A stretch of 64,000 nucleotides of DNA from Amycolatopsis sp. NBC_00345 (GTDB lineage Bacteria; Actinomycetota; Actinomycetes; Mycobacteriales; Pseudonocardiaceae), in NCBI RefSeq assembly GCF_036116635.1, contig NZ_CP107995.1, forward strand, positions 3,968,001-4,032,000. The letters are read 5' to 3'. A model generated the notes under the pieces. It was not told where the DNA came from. It saw only the letters and a list, made by a program, of their open reading frames with translations, and ran no database searches. The translations under genes and the position numbers were made by a program. This document shows positions 43,309 through 51,871 of the stretch, piece after piece. How positions within the stretch are numbered: the first letter of the stretch is position 1; each line of letters begins with the position of its first letter.

Positions 43309-46300
43309 ATGCGGAAAACGGTGCCGATGGCCCTGTTGTGCGCTGCGATCAGCACAATCAGCACAATCGGGCTCACCACGAGTATCCCGGCCACCACGCC
43401 CGGACCAGGTCCCGTTTACCGGGACACGCATTACTCCTTCGCCGAGCGCGCGGCGGATCTCGTTTCCCGCATGACCCTCGAGGAAAAGGCCCGGCAGCTG
43501 AGCACGAACAGCGCGCCCGCCATTCCCCGGCTCGGCGTGCAGCAGTACACGTACTGGAACGAGGGCCAGCACGGCATCAACCGGCTCGGCGGGTCGACGA
43601 ACCCGGTCACCCAGCCGGAGCAGGTGCACGCCACCAGCTTCCCGACGAACTTCGCCTCGAGCATGGCGTGGGACCCGGAGCTGGTCCGCCAGGAGACCAC
43701 CGCGGTGTCCGACGAGGTCCGCGGCTTCCTCGACAAGTCCCTGTGGGGCACCAGCGCCAACAACCTCGGCCCGGACGTGAACGACTACGGCTCGCTGACC
43801 TACTGGGCCCCGACCGTGAACATGGACCGCGACCCGCGCTGGGGCCGCACCGACGAGGCGTTCGGCGAGGACCCGTTCCTGACCGGGCAGATCGCCGGCG
43901 CCTTCGTCAACGGCTACCAGGGCAACTCCGCCGACGGCACCCCGCAGAACGGCTATCTGAAGGTCGCCGCCACCGCGAAGCACTACGCGCTCAACGACGT
44001 CGAGCTCAACCGCACCGGCATCAGCTCCGACGCGAGCGACACCGACATCCGTGACTACTACACCGCGCAGTTCGCCGACCTGATCGAAAACGCGCACGTG
44101 TCCGGGCTGATGACGTCCTACAACGCGATCAACGGCACCCCGTCGGTCGCGGACACCTACACCGCCAACACGCTCGCGCAGCGCACCTACGGCTTCGGCG
44201 GCTACGTGACCTCCGACTGCGGCGCCGTCTCCACCACCTACCGCACCCCGCAGTCCGGCCACAACTGGGCGCCGCCGGGCTGGACCACCGACGGCAAGGA
44301 CACCGCGGCCACCTGGACGAACACCACCACCGGCGCCAAGGTTTCCGGCCCGGCGGGCGGGCAGGCGTACGCGCTGCGCGCCGGGACCGCGCTCAACTGC
44401 CCCGGCGAGGAGAACTCCCTGCCGAACATCCAGGCGGCGATCGACGCCGGGGTGCTCAGCGAAGGCGTGCTCGACACGGCGCTGGTGCGCGTGTTCACCG
44501 TGCGGATGGCCACCGGCGAGTTCGACCCGGCCGGCAGCGTGCCGTACACGAAGATCACCAAGGACACCATCCAGAGCCCGGCGCACCAGGCCCTGGCGCA
44601 GCAGGTGGCCGACAACTCGCTGGTACTGCTGAAGAACGACCGCCAGGTGCTGCCGGTGAACCCGGCGAAGGTGAAGAACGTCGTGGTGCTCGGCGACCTC
44701 GCGAACAAGGTGACCCTCGGGGACTACTCGGGCGCGCCGGACGTGCAGGTCGGCGCCGTCGGCGGGCTGAAGGCCGCACTGCCGGGCGCGAACGTGGTGT
44801 TCGACGCCGCGGGCACGTCGACCTCGGCGACCGGACCGGCCGTGCTCAGCGACGCGACCAAGGCGGCCGTCAAGAGCGCCGACCTGGTGGTGGTCTTCGC
44901 CGGCACCGACGGCTCGGTCGCCAACGAGGGCCACGACCGCAGCACGCTCGCGCTGCCCGGCAACTATCGTTCGCTGATCACCCAGGCCGCCGCGGTCGGC
45001 AACCCGAACACCGCGCTCGTGGTGCAGTCCGGCGGCCCGGTGGTCCTGGACGACGTGCAGAGCAGCTTCCCGGCGATCGTCTTCTCCGGTTACAACGGCC
45101 AAGCACAGGGCGCCGCGCTCGCCGACGTCGTCACCGGGCGCCAGAACCCGGCCGGGCACCTGAACTTCACCTGGTACAAGGATGACGCGCAGCTGCCGCC
45201 GATGGGCGACTACGGCCTCACGCCGTCGGCGACCGGCGGGCTCGGCCGCACCTACCAGTACTTCACCGGCACGCCGAGTTACCCGTTCGGCTACGGCCTG
45301 AGCTACACGAGCTTCGGTTACTCCCCCGCGAAGATCGACAAGACCAGCGTGCCGGCCGACGGCACCGTGAACGTGTCGGTCACGGTCACCAACACCGGGA
45401 AGACGGCGGGCGCGTCGGTCGCGCAGCTGTACGCGGCCTCGCAGTTCACCGTGCCCGGGGTGGAGCTGCCGGGCAAGCGGCTCGCCGGGTTCCGCAAGAC
45501 GCGGGTGCTCAAGCCCGGCGAATCCCAGTCCGTCACCATTCCCGTGCGGATCAGCGACCTCTCGCGCTGGGATCCGGGGCAGGGCAAGCAGGTCGTGGAC
45601 GACGGGCAGTACCGGTTCCAGGTGGCGACCAGCTCGCAGGCCGTCGCGAGCACCGTGGCCACCACCGTCACCGGCACGATCACGCCGAAGGTCACCACGG
45701 TCACCGTGCAGCCGGAGGACGTCGTCTACCGGGCCGGGCAGACCTTCGACCTGACCGGCCGCAACCGGTGGATCACCGACGACACCGGGCAGCCGCACGC
45801 CGTCGCCGACCAGGTGGTGGCGGCCGTGCGCAACGACCAGTCCTTTGTGGACCTCAGTGGCGCGGCCGTCTCGTACGCCAGCAGCAACCCGGCCGTCGCG
45901 ACCGTCGACGCGCACGGGCTGGTGCGGGCGGTGGGCGACGGCGTCGCGACCATCAAGGCGACCGTGGACGGGGTCACCGGCAGCGCGCCGATCGTGGTCG
46001 GGCACTCGCTGACCCTCGACGTCCCGCCGGTCACGCGGGCGGGCACGAGCGGCACCGCCACCACCACGTTCGCGAACGGCGGCACCACCCCGGTCACCGG
46101 CGTCACCCTCTCGCTGGCCGCGCCGTCCGGCTGGACCGCGACGGCGACGTCACCCACGACGTTCCCGCAGGTCGCGGGCGGCCAGACGGTGAAGACGACC
46201 TGGCAGCTCACCGCCCCGGCCTCGGCGCCACCCGGGACGTACGAGCTGTCCGCGCAGGCGAGCACGAGCGCGGGCACCCGCACGGACACCGGGCGCACCT

Positions 46301-46866
46301 CGGTGCCGTACGCCTCGCTCGCGGCCGCGTACAACAACACCGGCATCAGCGACGACAGCAACACCAAGGCGGGCAACCTCGACGGCGGCGGCCTGAGCTA
46401 CTCCGCGCAGGCGCTCGCGGCGGCCGGGTTCCCGGCGGGCGGCACGGCGCAGCACGGCGGGATTTCCTTCGCCTGGCCGGGTCCGGGCCCCGACAACGTG
46501 CTGACGGCGGGCCAGTCCGTGCTGCTGTCCGGCTCCGGCACGAAGCTCGGCTTCCTCGGCACGGGCGACTCCGGCGCGCCGTCGGGCGGCGGCACCATCG
46601 TCTACACCGACGGCACGACGCAGCCGTACTCCCTCGGCTTCGACGACTGGTGGCAGTCGCAGAACCTGCCCGGCGAGGAAATCGCCGTGACGCTGCCCTA
46701 CCTCAACAACGGCGGGGGCCAGCAGACGCAGAAGGTGAACATCTACTACGCCGCAGTACCACTGCAGGCGGGCAAGACCGTCTCGGTGGTGACGCTGCCG
46801 AACGTCACCGGAACCCTCACGCCCGGCTCCCCCAAGCTGCACGTCTTCTCGGCCGGGATCGGCTGA
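43309..46866 (+). CDS. secreted multidomain glycoside hydrolase family 3 beta-glucosidase/xylosidase
   Basis: 1185 residues from ATG at 43309. A signal peptide covers about residues 1-28. GH3 N-terminal domain (about 40-400): ERAADLVSRMTLEEK start, KHYALND, and nucleophile D303 in GYVTSDCGA. GH3 C-terminal domain (about 420-660) starts QVADNSLVLLKND. A fibronectin-III-like domain ends near 800. Then come a Big2-type domain (SSNPAVATVDAHGLVRAVGD) and an NPCBM-associated NEW3-like domain (APSGWTATATSPTTF). A final 170-residue beta domain of unknown role starts LAAAYNNTGISDD. It should cleave beta-linked plant oligosaccharides outside the cell. Confidence 0.92.
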   Translation: MRKTVPMALLCAAISTISTIGLTTSIPATTPGPGPVYRDTHYSFAERAADLVSRMTLEEKARQLSTNSAPAIPRLGVQQYTYWNEGQHGINRLGGSTNPVTQPEQVHATSFPTNFASSMAWDPELVRQETTAVSDEVRGFLDKSLWGTSANNLGPDVNDYGSLTYWAPTVNMDRDPRWGRTDEAFGEDPFLTGQIAGAFVNGYQGNSADGTPQNGYLKVAATAKHYALNDVELNRTGISSDASDTDIRDYYTAQFADLIENAHVSGLMTSYNAINGTPSVADTYTANTLAQRTYGFGGYVTSDCGAVSTTYRTPQSGHNWAPPGWTTDGKDTAATWTNTTTGAKVSGPAGGQAYALRAGTALNCPGEENSLPNIQAAIDAGVLSEGVLDTALVRVFTVRMATGEFDPAGSVPYTKITKDTIQSPAHQALAQQVADNSLVLLKNDRQVLPVNPAKVKNVVVLGDLANKVTLGDYSGAPDVQVGAVGGLKAALPGANVVFDAAGTSTSATGPAVLSDATKAAVKSADLVVVFAGTDGSVANEGHDRSTLALPGNYRSLITQAAAVGNPNTALVVQSGGPVVLDDVQSSFPAIVFSGYNGQAQGAALADVVTGRQNPAGHLNFTWYKDDAQLPPMGDYGLTPSATGGLGRTYQYFTGTPSYPFGYGLSYTSFGYSPAKIDKTSVPADGTVNVSVTVTNTGKTAGASVAQLYAASQFTVPGVELPGKRLAGFRKTRVLKPGESQSVTIPVRISDLSRWDPGQGKQVVDDGQYRFQVATSSQAVASTVATTVTGTITPKVTTVTVQPEDVVYRAGQTFDLTGRNRWITDDTGQPHAVADQVVAAVRNDQSFVDLSGAAVSYASSNPAVATVDAHGLVRAVGDGVATIKATVDGVTGSAPIVVGHSLTLDVPPVTRAGTSGTATTTFANGGTTPVTGVTLSLAAPSGWTATATSPTTFPQVAGGQTVKTTWQLTAPASAPPGTYELSAQASTSAGTRTDTGRTSVPYASLAAAYNNTGISDDSNTKAGNLDGGGLSYSAQALAAAGFPAGGTAQHGGISFAWPGPGPDNVLTAGQSVLLSGSGTKLGFLGTGDSGAPSGGGTIVYTDGTTQPYSLGFDDWWQSQNLPGEEIAVTLPYLNNGGGQQTQKVNIYYAAVPLQAGKTVSVVTLPNVTGTLTPGSPKLHVFSAGIG

Positions 46867-46903
46867 CCGCACACGGCGACCACGTCGCACAGATGAGAAG
46901 CCG

Positions 46904-46942
46904 GCGGCTCCCGTCCCAGCCGGAACGGGAGCCGCTGTTTCC
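46904..46942. terminator. bidirectional hairpin terminator after GH3
   Basis: An 11-base perfect stem, GCGGCTCCCGT with ACGGGAGCCGC, closes a 10-base loop, followed on the + strand by TGTTTCCC. It serves the convergent GH3 and CBM48 genes. Confidence 0.75.
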
Positions 46943-46971
46943 CTTGCCACTCCGGGTGTTGCCGGTCCGGC

Positions 46972-47277
46972 TCAGTGCGCCACGAAGACGCAGTTGTCGC
47001 CGCTGCGGTCCGGCACGTCCGGGTCGTCCAGCCACTGGCCGCCGGCGGCGAGGTAGCGGAAATGCAGCGTCGCGCCGGGGCGGACCTCCACCGCTGCCGA
47101 GCGGGTGCCGTTGGAGCGCTTCCGCAGCAGGTGCCGGCCGGGCAACCAGCCGTTGAAGTCACCGACGACGCTGACAGGTCCGGGCGGGGCTTCCTGCGGG
47201 AGGACGAAGGTGACCTTCCTCGCCCCGGTGCCGTCCCGGCCCAGGCTGGTCTTGATCACGCGCGCGATTCCTTTCAT
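46972..47277 (-). CDS. isoamylase early-set (CBM48-like) domain protein
   Basis: 101 residues from ATG at 47277. The single Ig-like domain reads ARKVTFVLPQEAPPGPVSVVGDFNGWLPG, then HFRYLAAGGQWLDDPDVPDRSGDNCVFVAH, the glycogen-binding E-set signature also seen in AMPK beta. No catalytic domain is attached. Stand-alone copies of this length are common in actinomycetes and may bind alpha-glucans in the cytoplasm. The gene is solitary. Confidence 0.87.
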   Translation of the reverse strand: MKGIARVIKTSLGRDGTGARKVTFVLPQEAPPGPVSVVGDFNGWLPGRHLLRKRSNGTRSAAVEVRPGATLHFRYLAAGGQWLDDPDVPDRSGDNCVFVAH

Positions 47278-47472
47278 GGGGGGCGACTCGTCGGTGAGCC
47301 ATTCCGGTTGACCCGGAAAGGGTTCCACGCCGCCGCGCGCGCCGGTGCGTGAACCGCGCTCCCGTCCGGGTGAACCGGGCCGAGGCACGGCGGCCGCGGA
47401 CCGCCTTGACGGTCGTCCCCGCGAATCGTCGCTCCACATGCGACTCGACCGCGGGCCCGGCCGGGCCCGCGG

Positions 47473-48327
47473 TCAGCCGAACAACCCCGCCCGGACCGGG
47501 TTGCGCAGGGTGCCGAGCCCGTCGATCGTGATCGCCACCTCGTCGCCGGGCAGCAGCGTCACGTCGGGGCCGGGGACGGCCGACGTACCCGTCGCGAGGA
47601 GGACGCCGCGCGGGAAAACCTCGGCGCGGTACAGGTAAGCGGTCAGGTCCGTGAGCTTGCGGTGCAGGCGGGCGGTGGTCGTCTCGCCCGACCACAGGAG
47701 TGCGCCGCCGCGGTGGATCTCCACCGAGATCGCCAAACGGTACGGGTCCGGGACGCCCGTGGCGAGCACGATCCACGGGCCCGCCGCGCACGCGCCGTGG
47801 TACATCTTCGCCTGCGGCAGGTACAGCGGGTTGTCGCCTTCGATGCTGCGGGAGCTGACGTCGTTGACCACCGTGTAGCCGACGATCGCGCCCGCCGCGT
47901 TGCCGACGATGCCCAGCTCCGGTTCCGGCACGTCCCACGTCGAGTCCTCGCGCACGCCGATCGGGCGGCCCGGTCCCGCGACGCGCCAGCCGACGCTCTT
48001 GAAGAACAGCTCCGGCCGCTCCGCCTCGTACACCCGGGCGTAGAGGTCCGATGCCGTGCTCTCCTCCATCCGCGCCGCGCGCGACACCTCGTACGTCACG
48101 CCCGCCGCCCACACCTCGGTGTCGTCGTCCACGGGCGCCAGCAAGGAATCCGGGGCCGGGGCCGTCCGCGCCACGGCGGCCACCAGCGCGTCCAGCTCGG
48201 CGGCGGGCAGCGCCAGCAACGAGCCCAGCGTCGTGCCCGGCGGCAACGGCCCGGCGCCGGACTCGTCGGCCACCCACCAGCCCGACGTCGTCTTCATCAG
48301 CCGCGGCGCGGAAAGTACCGGGTTCAT
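47473..48327 (-). CDS. fumarylacetoacetate hydrolase-family enzyme, probable 2-keto-3-deoxy sugar-acid dehydratase
   Basis: 284 residues from ATG at 48327 with GAAGGGCAGG upstream. FAH fold: VWAAGVTYEVSRAARMEE is the conserved entry, PELFFKSVGWR binds the substrate, and EPELGIV (ExE metal ligands) plus GYTVVNDVSSRSIEGDNPLY follow. It lies 89 bases after an IlvD/Edd sugar-acid dehydratase gene on the same strand. In archaeal and bacterial pentose oxidation the same pair converts a pentonate to 2-keto-3-deoxypentonate and then to a semialdehyde, which I infer here. Confidence 0.82.
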   Translation of the reverse strand: MNPVLSAPRLMKTTSGWWVADESGAGPLPPGTTLGSLLALPAAELDALVAAVARTAPAPDSLLAPVDDDTEVWAAGVTYEVSRAARMEESTASDLYARVYEAERPELFFKSVGWRVAGPGRPIGVREDSTWDVPEPELGIVGNAAGAIVGYTVVNDVSSRSIEGDNPLYLPQAKMYHGACAAGPWIVLATGVPDPYRLAISVEIHRGGALLWSGETTTARLHRKLTDLTAYLYRAEVFPRGVLLATGTSAVPGPDVTLLPGDEVAITIDGLGTLRNPVRAGLFG

Positions 48328-48359
48328 GGCCTGCCCTTCATGAGTCTCAGTGGGAACGG

Positions 48360-48410
48360 CCGTTAAGGCCTCCTTACCCGCGTCCGACGCGGGTAAGGAG
48401 GCCTTAACGG
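48360..48410. repeat. intergenic palindrome, family A, copy 3, with compensatory change
   Basis: 51 bases, 24-base arms. Compared with copies 1 and 2 the left arm has GTTAAGG for GTCAAGG and the right arm CCTTAAC for CCTTGAC, so pairing is preserved. It starts 6 bases after the IlvD stop and lies inside the presumed IlvD-FAH operon, where it may attenuate transcription into the FAH gene. Confidence 0.9.
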
Positions 48411-48416
48411 CAAGCG

Positions 48417-50153
48417 TCAGTGGGAATCGCGCGGCACGCCGGGGCCGCGGCTGCCGTGCAGGAAGTCGAAGTCCGCGCCCTGGTGCGCCTGCGTCACGTG
48501 CTCCGTGTACAGCCAGGTGTAGCCGCTCACGTACGGCGAGGCGGGCGGCTCCCACGCCTCGCGCCGCGCGGCCAGTTCCTCGTCGGAAACCCGCAGGGTC
48601 AGCGAGCGCGCCGGGGTGTCCAGCGTGATCAGGTCGCCGGTCCGCACCAGCGCCAGCGGGCCGCCGACCGCGGACTCCGGGCTCACGTGCAGCACCACCG
48701 TGCCGTAGCCGGTGCCGGACATCCGGCCGTCGCAGATCCGCACCATGTCCGTGACGCCCTGCTTGAGCAGCTTGGCCGGCAGCGGCACGTTCGCCACCTC
48801 CGGCATGCCCGGGTAGCCCTTCGGGCCGGCGCCGCGGATGACCAGCACCGTGTCCGGCGTGACGTCGAGGTCCGGGTCGTCGGCGGAGTGGTGGTAGTCC
48901 TCGGCGGTCTCGAACACCAGCGCCGGGCCGGTGTGCGTGAGCAGCTCCGGCGAGGCGGCGGACTGCTTGACCACCGCGCCGTCCGGGGCGAGGTTGCCGG
49001 TCAGCACCGCCGTGCCGGTGCCCGCGGGCTGGAACGGCTCGCTCACCGCCGTGATCACCTCGGTGTCCCAGCACTCGGCGCCGGAAACGTTGTCCGCCAC
49101 CGGCCGGCCCGTCACGGTGATCGCGGTTTCGTGCAGCAGCCCGGCTTCGATCAGCTGCCGCATCACCACGGGCAGGCCTCCCGCGTAGCAGAAGTCCTCC
49201 ATCAGGAACTTGCCCGAGGGCATCAGGTTCAGCAGCGTCGGCACGACCCGGCCCAGCTCGTCGAAGTCGGCCATCGCGAGCGGCACGCCCACCCGCCCGG
49301 CGATCGCCAGCAGGTGGATGATCGCGTTGGTCGAGCCGCCGATGGCCGCGTTGACCCGGATCGCGTTCTCGAACGCCGCCCGCGTCAGGATCTTCGACGG
49401 CCGCAGTTCCTCCTCGACCAGGGCGACGATCCGGCGGCCCGCGGCCTGCCCGGTCTCGAAGCGGCGCGCGTCCACCGCGGGCCAGGTGGCCGAGCCCGGC
49501 AGCTGCATGCCCAGCGCCTCGGCGAGGCACGCCATGGTGGACGCGGTGCCCATCGTCATGCAGTGCCCGTTGGAGCGGGCCATGCAGCCCTCGGCGAAGA
49601 AGCACTCCTCCTGCGTCATCCGCCCGGCTTTGAGCTCCTCCTCGAACTTCCACACGTGCGTGCCGGAGCCAACGTCCTGGCCGCGGTACTTGCCGTTGAG
49701 CATCGGGCCGCCGGTCACCATCACCGCGGGAAGGTCGACGCTCGCCGCGCCCATCAGCATCGCCGGCGTGGTCTTGTCACAGCCCGAGAGCAGCACGACG
49801 CCGTCGAGCGGATTGGCGCGGATCAGCTCCTCGACCTCCATCGCCATCAGGTTGCGGTAGAGCATCGCGGTGGGGCGCATGAGCGTCTCGCCGGTCGCCA
49901 TGGTCGGGAAGGCCAGCGGGAAGCCGCCCGCCTGCCAGACCCCGCGTTTGACGGCCTCCGCGACGCGCCCGAGGTGCGCGTTGCACGGCGCCAGCTCCGA
50001 AGCGCTCGTCGCGATCCCGATCACCGGGCGGCCGTCGAACACCTCCGGCCCGAAACCCTGCGAACGCATCCAGGACCGGTAGATCATCCCGGCCCGGCCT
50101 GACTCGCCGAACCAAGCCGCACTGCGCTGTTCACCGATGCGCCTTTCACCCAT
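48417..50153 (-). CDS. IlvD/Edd-family sugar-acid dehydratase
   Basis: 578 residues from ATG at 50153 (GTG codons lie just upstream). The iron-sulfur ligands are in ASELAPCNAHL, LLSGCDKTTPAM and FFAEGCMARSNGHCMTMGTAS. The latter, with GHCMTMGTASTM, is the form found in L-arabonate/D-xylonate/galactonate dehydratases rather than in IlvD of branched-chain synthesis. NAIRVNAAIGGSTNAIIHL and ICDGRMSGTGYGTVVLHVSPE complete the family set. It feeds a 2-keto-3-deoxy acid to the FAH-family enzyme next to it. The exact sugar acid is open. Confidence 0.88.
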   Translation of the reverse strand: MGERRIGEQRSAAWFGESGRAGMIYRSWMRSQGFGPEVFDGRPVIGIATSASELAPCNAHLGRVAEAVKRGVWQAGGFPLAFPTMATGETLMRPTAMLYRNLMAMEVEELIRANPLDGVVLLSGCDKTTPAMLMGAASVDLPAVMVTGGPMLNGKYRGQDVGSGTHVWKFEEELKAGRMTQEECFFAEGCMARSNGHCMTMGTASTMACLAEALGMQLPGSATWPAVDARRFETGQAAGRRIVALVEEELRPSKILTRAAFENAIRVNAAIGGSTNAIIHLLAIAGRVGVPLAMADFDELGRVVPTLLNLMPSGKFLMEDFCYAGGLPVVMRQLIEAGLLHETAITVTGRPVADNVSGAECWDTEVITAVSEPFQPAGTGTAVLTGNLAPDGAVVKQSAASPELLTHTGPALVFETAEDYHHSADDPDLDVTPDTVLVIRGAGPKGYPGMPEVANVPLPAKLLKQGVTDMVRICDGRMSGTGYGTVVLHVSPESAVGGPLALVRTGDLITLDTPARSLTLRVSDEELAARREAWEPPASPYVSGYTWLYTEHVTQAHQGADFDFLHGSRGPGVPRDSH

Positions 50154-50272
50154 GCCCACCACGGTAGGGGACCGCGCGGCTGAAAACTCGCTGAGAAGCC
50201 GGGCAAACGGGACACTCCTGGGGCCGTGCGCGCGTTGGACCGGATGAACGGCAACTTCGAGGAGTGTGTGCG

Positions 50273-50548
50273 ATGAGCCTGATCGGAACGCTGGTCGGGT
50301 ATGTCCTGACCCTGTTCATCCTGGTGCTCGTGGTGCGGATGGTGCTGGACTGGACGCGCCTGGTGACCACCGGCCCGGCCTGGCTCGGGCAGGCGCGCCG
50401 GCTCAGCCACCGCACCACCGAGCCGGTGATCGCGCCCGTGCGGCGGGTGCTGCGGCCGGTGCGGGCGGGCGGGATCGCGATCGACCTCGCGTTCACCGTG
50501 GTGTTCTTCGGGGCGCTGATCCTGCGGTCGATCGCCTTCGCGCTCTAG
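50273..50548 (+). CDS. YggT-family membrane protein
   Basis: 91 residues from ATG at 50273 with GAGGAG upstream. Two helices (LIGTLVGYVLTLFILVLVV and IDLAFTVVFFGALILRSIAF) flank a basic loop containing RRLSHRTTEPVIAPVRRVLRP, the YggT signature. In many actinomycetes YggT lies in the division cluster with sepF and wag31; here it is isolated. Its stop is 4 bases from that of the convergent acyltransferase gene. Confidence 0.85.
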   Translation: MSLIGTLVGYVLTLFILVLVVRMVLDWTRLVTTGPAWLGQARRLSHRTTEPVIAPVRRVLRPVRAGGIAIDLAFTVVFFGALILRSIAFAL

Positions 50549-50552
50549 CCGG

Positions 50553-51743
50553 CTACCGGTGTTCCGGGTCGCTCCGGCTGCTCCCGGCGCCCGCCCCGAC
50601 GCTCGACAACGGCTCGGTGCTGACCGCCTTCACGGCGCCGCGGCGCCGGGCGCGGAAGGCGGACACCGAGTCGTAACCCGCCATCAGGAAACGGTGCGCG
50701 GGCCGCTCCACCAGCCGGGTGAGGGCCCATCCGAGCAGCACGCCGGTGACGAGCATCGCGCCGGTCTGCACGGCGGTGCCGGCGCCCAGCGCGGCGAACC
50801 AGTGCAGCACCAGGTAACCGATCGCCTGGTGCGTCAGGAACACGCCGTAGGAGATCCCGGCGAACCACTGCACCGGCCGCCGCAGCCACTGCGGCACCAC
50901 GCGGTCCCAGTCGGGCCCCGCCGCCACCAGCGAGACCACGGCGAAGCCGATGCCGACGCCGATCGTCGAGCCCCAGTCCACGGCCAGCCCGCCCGGCGTC
51001 CAGACCGCGCTGTGCAGCGCGTGCGCGACCAGGCAGACCGTCTCGAGCGCGAGGAAGTGCGCCGTCGAGATCCGTTTGGTGCACCACAGCCGGATCGCGA
51101 CGCCGGCGACGAACAGGTGCCAGCGGTGGAAGCCGAACCCGTCGGCCACCGTGCGGTACCACTCCGGCGGCCCGCTGATCCGCCACGGCCACTGCGCGAG
51201 CGGCACGAGCAGCGCCAGCCACAGCAGCACGCGCAGCCGCGTGCCGTGCCCCCAACGGCTCCGGTACAGCAGCGCGGCGACGGTGAAGGCCATGAGCTGC
51301 AACGGAATCGTCCAGTGCGAGCCGTCGACGAACGGGAAGTCCGCGGGCTTCCAGTTCCACAGCATGAGCAGGTTCCCGACCAGGTCCCGCCACTCCGGCC
51401 GGAACCAGCCGGCCGGCGAGAGCAGCCGCAGGGCGGCGTAGATCACCACCACGGCGGCGAGGAACGGCGGCAGCAGCCGCGCGACGCGGCCCCACCAGTA
51501 CCGGCCCAGCGGCCCGCGCCCGATCGTGACGCACGCGAAGTACGCCGAGATCACCAGCAGCAGGCTGGCCCCGACCTGGTACGGGAAGGTGAAGCCGCGG
51601 GCACCGAGCTCCGGGTGCACGACCACGCTCATGTACGTCGCGTGGTAGATCAGCACCAGCGTCACACAGCCGGCGCGGACGAGGTCCCAGCTGATCTTCC
51701 GGTTCGCCGCGCGCGGTGCGGCGAAGGAGTGGATCTCTGGCAC
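50553..51743 (-). CDS. membrane acyltransferase, OafA/WecH (acyltransferase 3) family
   Basis: 396 residues from GTG at 51743. About ten membrane helices begin with ISWDLVRAGCVTLVLIYHAT, where the His and upstream Arg are the conserved active positions. FLTHQAIGYLVL and LTRLVERPAHRFL are the usual C-terminal landmarks. The last 40 residues are basic and Ser-rich, probably cytoplasmic and disordered. It should transfer an acyl group to a sugar or lipid-linked acceptor at the membrane. No polysaccharide cluster surrounds it. Confidence 0.88.
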   Translation of the reverse strand: MPEIHSFAAPRAANRKISWDLVRAGCVTLVLIYHATYMSVVVHPELGARGFTFPYQVGASLLLVISAYFACVTIGRGPLGRYWWGRVARLLPPFLAAVVVIYAALRLLSPAGWFRPEWRDLVGNLLMLWNWKPADFPFVDGSHWTIPLQLMAFTVAALLYRSRWGHGTRLRVLLWLALLVPLAQWPWRISGPPEWYRTVADGFGFHRWHLFVAGVAIRLWCTKRISTAHFLALETVCLVAHALHSAVWTPGGLAVDWGSTIGVGIGFAVVSLVAAGPDWDRVVPQWLRRPVQWFAGISYGVFLTHQAIGYLVLHWFAALGAGTAVQTGAMLVTGVLLGWALTRLVERPAHRFLMAGYDSVSAFRARRRGAVKAVSTEPLSSVGAGAGSSRSDPEHR

Positions 51744-51871
51744 GCCGCTCAGCGTATCCGGTCGGTCACTCAGGCGCCGAACCGGTCCGGATGACGGGAA
51801 GTCGTTGGCCCGTCCCGCTTCCTGGTACGGCTACCGGTCCGGGCGCCCGATCCGTGATAGTCGGTCCGGTG

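Noticed and set aside
47473..49653. Continuous 726-codon frame joining antisense IlvD-region sequence to the FAH enzyme
   Set aside because: The upstream part is out of frame with the dehydratase and passes through the palindrome; the FAH gene has its own ribosome site and start at 48327.
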